NCBI GenBank assembly: GCA_937916515.1
Contig: CALFSX010000327.1
Location: forward strand, 1 to 49,551
DNA from: an uncultured Planctomycetaceae bacterium
GTDB lineage: Bacteria; Planctomycetota; Planctomycetia; Planctomycetales; Planctomycetaceae
DNA length: 49,551 nt
Reading direction: 5' to 3'
Part shown: positions 29,751-36,482 of the stretch, piece after piece
How positions within the stretch are numbered: the stretch's first letter is position 1
Layout: the number at the start of each line of letters is the position of its first letter
Translations under genes and position numbers: made by a program
Notes under the pieces: generated by a model
The model's database searches: none
Told to the model about the DNA's origin: nothing
Seen by the model: only the letters and a program-made list of their open reading frames with translations

Positions 29751-31034
29751 ATGAACGATCAGCCTGATCTGACGGCTTCCGGAACTTTACCAGCGACTGG
29801 TCCCGATCTTCCCTCATCGTCGCGATTTCGAAAGTTCGGCCCAGGAATGCTGGTTGCCGCAGCCTTCATCGGACCAGGCACGGTCACGACAGCCAGTAAA
29901 GCGGGAGCAGCATTCGGCTTCGCCTTATGCTGGGCGATTGTGTTCAGCATTTTCGCAACAATTATCCTTCAGGAAATGTCAGCTCGCCTGGGTCTGGTCA
30001 CTCGACAGGGACTTGGCGAAGCAGTTCGGTCGAGCTGCCGCACCAACGGCATGCGACTTTTAGCCGGATTGATTGTGGCCGTTGCCATCGGCGTGGGAAA
30101 CGCTGCCTACCAAACCGGCAATATCGTAGGAGCATCAATTGGCCTGACACTGATTGCCGGCGGTTCCATCCAGACCTGGTCAGTGATCATCGGAAGTGTG
30201 GCATTTGCGTTGTTGCTAAGCGGACGCTATCGCTACATCGAAACGGCTTTGATTGGTCTTGTACTAACAATGAGTGCCACGTTTTTACTGACGGCCATTA
30301 TGGTCAAACCGGACATGGTCGCACTGGTCAAGGGCAGCTTTGCGCCCGGCCTGCCAGAAGGTTCGCTGCTGACCGTGATCGGGCTAATCGGAACAACCGT
30401 GGTTCCGTACAACCTGTTTCTGCATGCGAGTTCCGTCTGCCGAAAATGGCCGAATGATGTCCCAACAGATGTAGCGCTTCGTGAATCTCGCGTTGATACA
30501 ACTGCCGCCGTTGTTTTGGGTGGCCTGGTAACTCTGGCGATTGTGGCAACGGCAGCCACTGCGTTTTCGGAGGGGCGAACCCTGACCAGTGCCGCTGACA
30601 TGGCCAAACAACTGGAACCGCTGTTGGGTGGCCCTGCTGCCAGAATATTTTTCGCAGGTGGTCTGCTGGCGGCAGGTCTGACCAGCGCCATCACAGCTCC
30701 ACTAGCAGCCGCATTCGCAATTAGTGGAGCGATGGGATGGAGCACCGAATTAAAGTCAGCTCGATTCCGGTCAATCTGGATCACCGTGCTGTGCGCTGGC
30801 ACGTGCCTTGCCGCAGCGGGCCTGAAAAGTCCTCAGGTAACAATTCTGATTGCTCAGGCCGCCAACGGCCTATTGCTGCCGCTCATCACAATCTTTCTGT
30901 TGATTGCGGTAAATCGCAGTGAACAAATGAAAGATTATCGCAATGGAATTCTGGCAAACGTGTTAGGCGGCGCTGTCGTTCTGATCACGCTGTTGCTGGG
31001 AGCCACCGCAATTTACAAAATGTGCTTTGTTTAA
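29751..31034 (+). CDS. Nramp-related transporter with altered metal-binding motifs
   Basis: The 427-residue integral membrane protein has about 11 predicted helices and clear Nramp-family similarity (FGPGMLVAAAFIGPG in helix 1, LQEMSARLGLVTRQGL after helix 2, TTVVPYNLFLHAS in helix 6). The canonical manganese/iron ligands are replaced. The helix 1 motif DPGN reads GPGT, and the helix 6 motif MPH reads VPY. It may transport another ion such as magnesium, or not a divalent metal at all. The ATG at 29751 follows a GGGGGA Shine-Dalgarno-like stretch; a longer frame from 29661 overlaps the preceding gene. It ends 26 bases from the convergent kinase gene. Confidence 0.9.
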   Translation: MNDQPDLTASGTLPATGPDLPSSSRFRKFGPGMLVAAAFIGPGTVTTASKAGAAFGFALCWAIVFSIFATIILQEMSARLGLVTRQGLGEAVRSSCRTNGMRLLAGLIVAVAIGVGNAAYQTGNIVGASIGLTLIAGGSIQTWSVIIGSVAFALLLSGRYRYIETALIGLVLTMSATFLLTAIMVKPDMVALVKGSFAPGLPEGSLLTVIGLIGTTVVPYNLFLHASSVCRKWPNDVPTDVALRESRVDTTAAVVLGGLVTLAIVATAATAFSEGRTLTSAADMAKQLEPLLGGPAARIFFAGGLLAAGLTSAITAPLAAAFAISGAMGWSTELKSARFRSIWITVLCAGTCLAAAGLKSPQVTILIAQAANGLLLPLITIFLLIAVNRSEQMKDYRNGILANVLGGAVVLITLLLGATAIYKMCFV

Positions 31035-31060
31035 CGATCAAAGTCGGCCCCCCGCCACAA

Positions 31061-32056
31061 TCACACAGGGCGATGAGCTGCATCAAGTCGCATCCAATAC
31101 AGCAATTCGTGGATAACTTCCAACACAGTTTGAATTCGATGTTGCGGGTCCTTCTGGATACAGCGCAAACAGATTGTTTCCAGGGCTTTCGGAATGTTAC
31201 GATCGGCAGCGATCACGCTGGGAGTTGGCGGGCTGTTGTTCAGCATGTTTCGCATCACTTCGTCGATTGTATCACCCCATGCAAGTTGCTGCCCCGTTAG
31301 AATTTCAAAAAGGATGGCCCCAAGGCTGTAAATGTCAGTTCGATGATCCAGTTCGCCACCAGCAAACTGTTCAGGAGACATATACAACGGCGTGCCTGGA
31401 TGAGACGCTTTCGATGACAGAGCATTTTCGTCTTCTGGTTCCGGCTCAACTTCATCGCCTGAAGTTGCCGGTTGTGCTTTCACGTCAGCCAGGCCCCAGT
31501 CCAGCAGCAACACTTCTCCAAAACCGCCCGCCACGATATTTTCCGGTTTAACGTCGCAGTGAACGACGCCATACGTATGAGCATAGCTTAACACCTGTCC
31601 AACCTGAATAATCACGTCGATCAACCGTTCCAGGTCCCAGGCTGCGGCTGTTGCTTTGTCTCCGCTGATCAGTCCGTCCAGAACTTCTCGCAGCGTGACG
31701 CCAGTGACCAGTTTCATCGTAAAAAAGTAACGCCCGTGTTTGTCGAATCCAACTTCATACACGGGAGCTGTGTTGGGATGCTGTAACATGGCTGTTACAC
31801 GAGCTTCTCGCAAAAACAGCTTCTTCTCCTGGGGATCATCGGCAAATTCCGGACGCAGCGTTTTGTGACAAACGGTTCTGCCAAGATGCAGATCTTTGCA
31901 CGACTGAATGACACACTTACCTCCCAACGCCACTTTGCTGAAATAGATATAGCGAGTGTTGTTGACCATCTGCGCTGCGGACGAAAGAGACGCATCGGTT
32001 TCATTCAGATAGATCTGCGGAACAGTCCGCGTGGATCGAAGAAAGCTGGTTGTCAC
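31061..32056 (-). CDS. Soluble Hanks-type Ser/Thr protein kinase
   Basis: The protein of about 331 residues is a single kinase domain without a membrane segment or sensor region. The glycine loop is reduced (VALGGKCVIQSCKDLHLGR). The likely ATP lysine is in VCHKTLRPEF, the catalytic loop reads VVHCDVKPENIV (Cys in place of Arg of HRD), the metal-binding motif is LLDWGLAD (DWG), and GTPLYMSPEQFAGG and RTDIYSLGAILFEIL follow. The DWG form is common in planctomycete kinases. The start is uncertain. GTG at 32056 has AGGAT upstream and is preferred, because the 44 codons before it run through a leader repeat also found before two other genes. The substrate is unknown. Confidence 0.87.
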   Translation of the reverse strand: MTTSFLRSTRTVPQIYLNETDASLSSAAQMVNNTRYIYFSKVALGGKCVIQSCKDLHLGRTVCHKTLRPEFADDPQEKKLFLREARVTAMLQHPNTAPVYEVGFDKHGRYFFTMKLVTGVTLREVLDGLISGDKATAAAWDLERLIDVIIQVGQVLSYAHTYGVVHCDVKPENIVAGGFGEVLLLDWGLADVKAQPATSGDEVEPEPEDENALSSKASHPGTPLYMSPEQFAGGELDHRTDIYSLGAILFEILTGQQLAWGDTIDEVMRNMLNNSPPTPSVIAADRNIPKALETICLRCIQKDPQHRIQTVLEVIHELLYWMRLDAAHRPV

Positions 32057-32195
32057 GTGTTTGATTATCCTAACAAGGGCTTCGCCCTTGACCCAGTGGC
32101 GTGGAATGCGGCAAGACATGGAACGCTCGAATCGCCAAACCGCTCCGTTGTCGCTATGAACAACATGCGCGCACCGTGCGCGCATCATTTTGAAT
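32057..32195 (-). repeat. Leader repeat, copy 1 (upstream of the kinase)
   Basis: Read on the minus strand, this stretch contains a near-perfect palindrome (arms ATGCGCGCAC and GTGCGCGCAT around one base, 32165-32185). GACAACGGAGCG follows, then CGAGCG, then the hairpin CAAGGGCGAAGCCCTTG (32074-32090) and the kinase start 17 bases later. The same modules in the same order occur at 34308-34400 and 36151-36235, each before a gene. Confidence 0.75.
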
Positions 32196-32299
32196 AAGAC
32201 TCTAAATTAATGCTGCGAAGGTGGCTTCAACCATCGCAGACGGCTCATTGAAGTTCAATGAGAGTATTGGTGTTTGGGGGCGAGGATCACACTAAACAC

Positions 32300-33754
32300 T
32301 TACTGCTTTTTCAACGGAACTTTTTCCACCGTGTGCTGCACTTTGCCATGGTCGTCGACGAACTCAATTTTCAGCTTCGGCGAACGGCCAGAACTCGAAT
32401 CAACAGCGACATGTAAAAAACCGCCAGTCGGTTCAGGATAAATAAAGGGCTGTTGAATCAGCCCCTGCGGATCTGTGCTGTTGGGCGTACCCGGCCGCGA
32501 ACCGGAAATGGCGTTTTCATCGTTGAGTGCTCCACATGAAAATTCTTCCATGCCTGCAGGATGAATGCTGTGATACTGCCAGTGACGATCTCCGCAAAAC
32601 GTCATGATATTGTGCAGCTTATGAACATTCATCCATTCAAAAAAGCTGTTCGCTTCGTGGCGAAACCCCTTCAGGTTGGTGTGATTGTCTTTCTTGTTCT
32701 TAGAATCCGGCCCCACCATTGGTGTGGGCGTGATAATAATTTTCCAGGTGGCGTCGCTCGCCAGCAATGTGCGTTGCAACCATTCTCGCTGTTCGGCCCC
32801 CCAGATTGTCTTGCCCGGTCCGTCGTCCATGCGATTTGGAGATCGATAGTCGCGACCTTCTACAAACCACAACTGCAAGTGCTTGTGAACGCGGTGAGTT
32901 CGATAGGTTGGAGTCTGGCTGTCGTTGGCCGGATGAATGGGCATCTGTTCGCGAAAGATATCGATGCCAGTGGTGGGCAATGGCAGAGTGTCGCCGCCGA
33001 GGTCAGCATCGTTGAAGCGAAAGTCGTGATCATCCTTTGACCAAAACGTGGCGGTGTTGCCAAAGAATTCGACCAGCCGAGGAAACCGTGCCTGTTCGTG
33101 CCATTTCTTACGCAATTCCGGCAGCGTTTTCGCCGCTGTCCTGGCGGGGTGGTCGTAATACACGATGTCTCCCGTGCCAATAAAGAAGTCCGGTTTCAGT
33201 TCGGCCATCGCCTTATAAGAAGGATAGCCCAGCCGTTTGTCTTCATCGGAAACACCACTGCCTTCCCCCTTCTTTCCATACATAAAGAAGGCGTAGTTCT
33301 GGCAACTGCCCATGCAAAATGTCAGACGATCTTCTGAATCCACAGCAGATAGCGTGCGAAACTGGCGAGTCGGCCCGACACTGGTTTCAGCTTCGTTGGC
33401 ACCAAAAAGCAGGCGATAGTAATAGCGTTGTCCGGCTTTCAGGTTGGTCAGCAAAGCGCGAACAATAAAGTCTCGGTTCGCTTCTGCCTTCAGCCAATCG
33501 GTTTTGTTTGAATGCGCAAAATCCGAGGACTCGCTGTATTCAAAGCATGCAATTCCCGCCGCGCCGGGAATGTCGCCGGATTCGTCCAGCACGGGCCCGG
33601 GAATCGCCGTTAGGCGAGACTGCAGCAACACAGAAGTCGCCGTAACTTCGCCCGCAAGTTCTCCCTGAGCATGAAAGATATCTGCCGACAGCCCATAGAC
33701 AGGGTTCACAATCATGATCACGAACATCGCGGCAGTGGATTTCAAACGTTGCAT
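32300..33754 (-). CDS. PhoD-like alkaline phosphatase/phosphodiesterase
   Basis: The 484-residue exported protein has a signal peptide (TAAMFVIMIVNPVYGLSA), a fibronectin-like N-terminal domain (ATSVLLQSRLTAIPG, GQRYYYRLLFGANE) and a PhoD-type metallophosphatase domain. Metal-binding motifs are visible: FCMGSCQNYAFF, FFIGTGDIVYYD, WSKDDHDFRFNDADLGG and TFCGDRHWQYHS. It is expected to hydrolyse phosphate mono- or diesters outside the cytoplasm using calcium and iron, as in other PhoD enzymes. ATG at 33754 is preceded by AGGAAG and gives a normal signal sequence. No Pho-box-like direct repeats were recognised upstream. Confidence 0.92.
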   Translation of the reverse strand: MQRLKSTAAMFVIMIVNPVYGLSADIFHAQGELAGEVTATSVLLQSRLTAIPGPVLDESGDIPGAAGIACFEYSESSDFAHSNKTDWLKAEANRDFIVRALLTNLKAGQRYYYRLLFGANEAETSVGPTRQFRTLSAVDSEDRLTFCMGSCQNYAFFMYGKKGEGSGVSDEDKRLGYPSYKAMAELKPDFFIGTGDIVYYDHPARTAAKTLPELRKKWHEQARFPRLVEFFGNTATFWSKDDHDFRFNDADLGGDTLPLPTTGIDIFREQMPIHPANDSQTPTYRTHRVHKHLQLWFVEGRDYRSPNRMDDGPGKTIWGAEQREWLQRTLLASDATWKIIITPTPMVGPDSKNKKDNHTNLKGFRHEANSFFEWMNVHKLHNIMTFCGDRHWQYHSIHPAGMEEFSCGALNDENAISGSRPGTPNSTDPQGLIQQPFIYPEPTGGFLHVAVDSSSGRSPKLKIEFVDDHGKVQHTVEKVPLKKQ

Positions 33755-34207
33755 AACGGCTTCCTGGATCTTTCCGGCAGAATGTAAGTTAATTGCAGCC
33801 TCGGGCGACTTCATCCCGCCAACCTTGGTTCAGTCTACCAGGTTCTGACAAATTGTCAGGCGTGAACGTCAGCCCAAGCCTGGCGTCGCATGCGAGGGCA
33901 TTGGTTTTCGAAGCTTTCCGGGCAGTTAAACTGAACTCACGAAACTGTACCCACGAAACCGGCCGACCAGGTTTCGCTCATTCCTAGCTTCAAACACAGC
34001 CACGTGGCGGCTGCCCACAGAATGTGATGTGCCCTGGGGAATTCCTGCGGAAGCACTTTGGGCACTCAGCAATTTTCACCGAACGTTCCAATTCGAGATA
34101 CAGTGGGCGAATGCGTTTCCCTTGTGACGCTGGGTATCTACAATGTGCAATTCGCTGGACAGCGACAGGTTCAATGTCAGTTCATTATTTCTGCGACCCA
34201 CATCAAC

Positions 34208-34267
34208 CGCAGGGCGTTAGCCCCGGTTGGTGCGAATCACGGAAAAAACCGGGGCTAACGCCCTGCG
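34208..34267. repeat. Perfect 21-bp inverted repeat (CGCAGGGCGTTAGCCCCGG type)
   Basis: Arms of 21 bases at 34208-34228 and 34247-34267 are exact reverse complements with an 18-base loop. There is no T-run on either side and no adjacent stop codon within 150 bases, so it is not an obvious terminator. A REP/MITE-like element is more likely. Confidence 0.8.
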
Positions 34268-34307
34268 ACTGATTGAGACTTGACGGTGTACAGTGAAAGT
34301 CCTGCTG

Positions 34308-34400
34308 AAAATGATGTACACACTGTGCGCATCTTTTTCTGAGCGACAACGGAGCGTTTCCGAGCGTCAGCTTATTTGGGATCAAGGGCGAAGCCCTTGT
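34308..34400 (+). repeat. Leader repeat, copy 2 (upstream of the SRPBCC gene)
   Basis: It begins AAAATGATG, continues with a degenerate palindrome (CACACTGTGCGCAT) and GAGCGACAACGGAGCG, and ends with the hairpin CAAGGGCGAAGCCCTTG at 34383-34399, followed by TTGG. Order and sequence match copy 1. The SRPBCC start codon lies 45 bases downstream. Confidence 0.75.
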
Positions 34401-34445
34401 TGGTTCTATTCGCGTTCTTCGACACTCTAGTCCTGATTGTGGTTT

Positions 34446-34892
34446 ATGGCACAGCATATCACTTCTGCTCAAATCAAGTGCTCAGCAGCGGCACTTCGCG
34501 CCTATCTGGGAGCAACGGCTAACCTGACAAAGATCAGCGATCCGGATCTGGACCTTGAAGTCCTGAATGCGCCGGAGACCATTGCCGAAGGAGCGTTGAT
34601 TGAGTTTCGGATTTCGGCTTACGGATTTAAGCAACGCATGCAGCACAAATACACGGAAGTCAGCGAAACGGACATCGTCGCAGAACAGACTGATGGGCCA
34701 ACTCGAGCGTGGAAGCATCGCCAGACGATCACGGCCGTCAGTGACAACGAATGCACGTTGACCGACCAGATCGACTTCGAACCTCCCGGCGGAATGCTGG
34801 GATACGTCATGACGGCAGCAAAGATTAAGGACTCCATCCAGGACGGCATGGATTATCGTTACGAAACTCTGCAGGAAATTATGGAAGCTTAA
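34446..34892 (+). CDS. SRPBCC (START/Bet v1-like) ligand-binding protein
   Basis: The 148-residue protein fits the SRPBCC helix-grip fold of polyketide-cyclase/CoxG-like proteins. The motif EQTDGPTRAWKHRQTI, with the following DQIDFEPPGGMLGYV and a C-terminal amphipathic helix (YRYETLQEIM), is typical of a small cytoplasmic family often annotated as ligand-binding SRPBCC proteins. The ligand is unknown. ATG at 34446 is preferred over an in-frame TTG at 34437. It is preceded by leader repeat copy 2. Confidence 0.8.
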   Translation: MAQHITSAQIKCSAAALRAYLGATANLTKISDPDLDLEVLNAPETIAEGALIEFRISAYGFKQRMQHKYTEVSETDIVAEQTDGPTRAWKHRQTITAVSDNECTLTDQIDFEPPGGMLGYVMTAAKIKDSIQDGMDYRYETLQEIMEA

Positions 34893-35005
34893 CTTGCAGC
34901 AAACGGTGGAAGATAAACAACAGGTGACCGATTTGCCGTCTGTGTTTCTTCCAATATCAGACTGCGTTTTTTGACCGCGTTTATCGTCACGCTGGATCTG
35001 GATTC

Positions 35006-35287
35006 ATGCCCAAATTGCCATCAAAGAAAGCTCCCCCGCAGGAACTTCCCACAGTTCCTATCGCCCTGCTTTTGTGCATCGCGTTTGGCGGAGGATTCTT
35101 TGGGCTGCTGGCCGTAATTTTTCCCGGCGCTGGCATGATGGGCCTGGCTCTGCTGGTGCTCGGCCTGCTGTTTATCGCCCAGTACTTTGTCTGGGGCCGC
35201 TGGCTGTATCGAGTCGCCGTGAAGATGGAAGCGAAGAAAAGTGGCTCCGATGCTTCAAGCACGGCAACAGGCACAACCAGCGAATGA
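35006..35287 (+). CDS. Small two-helix membrane protein
   Basis: The 93-residue protein has a basic N-terminus (MPKLPSKKAPPQ), two adjacent hydrophobic helices (IALLLCIAFGGGFFGLLAVIF and MMGLALLVLGLLFIAQYFVW) and a charged Ser/Thr-rich tail. It is not a recognised family. It follows the SRPBCC gene on the same strand after 113 bases and could be co-transcribed. The ribosome-binding site is weak. Confidence 0.6.
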   Translation: MPKLPSKKAPPQELPTVPIALLLCIAFGGGFFGLLAVIFPGAGMMGLALLVLGLLFIAQYFVWGRWLYRVAVKMEAKKSGSDASSTATGTTSE

Positions 35288-35346
35288 CGCTGGCGTGCTT
35301 TTCTGGCTGCCCTTTTCAGATTCACAAACATCTATTACTTGCCCCG

Positions 35347-36138
35347 CTACCATTCAACTTCCACTTCTTCGTCGGCTTCGCCTTCCCAATTGGTCGTTTG
35401 CGGCTTAAGCGGGCTCTCAAGTTCAGTGTTTTGCTCATGATGTCGACAGGACAGCAACACGCCACGTTCTGCCTGAAACGTGCATCCCATCTGGAAGCCG
35501 TCGCCAGTGTTCAAAACCCAGCGTGGCTGAACGCCAATTTCAATGGACGTCGTGCTGAACAAGACCTGAGTCGAATACTGCTGATCCAGCGGAATTTCTT
35601 CCTGGCATAGAAAGCGACAACCATTTAACGAATAGTCCAGCATTCGACCTCTGATCTGACGTTCCTCGTCAACCTTAACGATAACCGGCAAGTCAACGGG
35701 AAACCGAACTTCACCACGAGACTGGTCGTACGTCCATTGCTCAACCACGGCACCCAGTGCATTCACGGTAAACATGGCGACAACGTTTTCGCCGTGAATA
35801 TTTCCACCCCAATGCACGATGCATTTCTGACGACTTACGACGCTCCATTGCTTGCTGCTTAACGATACTTCCGCCACCTGGCCCTGCACAGGAACACCCG
35901 TCAGACAGGGAATTTCCAGCACAAGGTCGTGTTGCGAAACAGCTCGCACGCCCGCCTGCACAATGCGACCGTCTGCCAGAGTAATCTCCGCATTCAATCC
36001 GGCGATAGTGGCGTTTAGTAGTCTGTAGTCTGGCGTTGGTTGGCCCGCAACTCGTTGCTGAGGCCAGCGCCAAATGTTTTGCTCCGATGCTTTTCGCTGC
36101 GTTTGCCTTGCTGTGTGCGTGCTGATTGACTTAATCAT
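35347..36138 (-). CDS. PilZ-domain protein
   Basis: The 263-residue protein ends in a PilZ-type domain: VRFPVDLPVIVKV stands at the position of the RxxxR region, and the DxSxxG motif appears as LDYSLNGCRF, followed by GDGFQMGCTF. The first basic motif is incomplete, so cyclic-di-GMP binding is possible but not assured. The N-terminal half also resembles a degenerate beta-barrel of the same kind (GRIVQAGVRAVSQHDLVLEI), suggesting two tandem barrels. ATG at 36138 is preferred over ATG at 36225, because the 29 codons between them fall in leader repeat copy 3. It converges with the small membrane protein gene. Confidence 0.75.
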   Translation of the reverse strand: MIKSISTHTARQTQRKASEQNIWRWPQQRVAGQPTPDYRLLNATIAGLNAEITLADGRIVQAGVRAVSQHDLVLEIPCLTGVPVQGQVAEVSLSSKQWSVVSRQKCIVHWGGNIHGENVVAMFTVNALGAVVEQWTYDQSRGEVRFPVDLPVIVKVDEERQIRGRMLDYSLNGCRFLCQEEIPLDQQYSTQVLFSTTSIEIGVQPRWVLNTGDGFQMGCTFQAERGVLLSCRHHEQNTELESPLKPQTTNWEGEADEEVEVEW

Positions 36139-36482
36139 GATTGCTGCCCAACAAGGGTTTGCCCCTTGCCCCAGAGTCGAGCGGTTGCTCGGAATTTGCA
36201 AGTAACGCGCGCACCGTGCTCGCATTTATTTGAATGACGACTTCAACCGAAAAACCGCTGATTGAAGTAGCTCCGGGTTCGCTCACAAACTCTGAAGATT
36301 CAAACTATCGCGACGCAGAAAATGTTGACGACCCACTACAACATATGTTGCGTTTCAGCAACATGTCGGTATTAGCCAAACCATTCAGCGGGGCAAAACT
36401 GGTAGTTAAGGTATGTTACCGGGGGCGTAACGATTTTAACGCCACTAAATCCGTGCAGCAAACTTTGCTACAGCTATCGCGA
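36139..36482. other. Intergenic region between the PilZ gene and recG
   Basis: These 344 bases contain leader repeat copy 3 and, nearer recG, a small hairpin (ATGTTGC 36345-36351 with GCAACAT 36358-36364). A plus-strand frame from 36234 runs antisense into recG and is not accepted as a gene. Confidence 0.55.
36151..36235 (-). repeat. Leader repeat, copy 3 (upstream of the PilZ gene)
   Basis: On the minus strand it shows AATGCGAGCACGGTGCGCGC, then a CGAGC-AACC-GCTCG hairpin, then CAAGGGGCAAACCCTTG (36152-36168), 13 bases before the PilZ ATG. It is shorter and more diverged than copies 1 and 2, but the modules and their order are kept. Confidence 0.7.

Larger units (their letters stand above)
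33755..34445. other. Repeat-rich divergent intergenic region
   Basis: These 691 bases between the phosphatase and SRPBCC genes hold no convincing gene. They contain a palindrome GCCACGTGGC near 34000, a perfect 21-bp inverted repeat (34208-34267) and leader repeat copy 2 (34308-34400). Confidence 0.6.
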
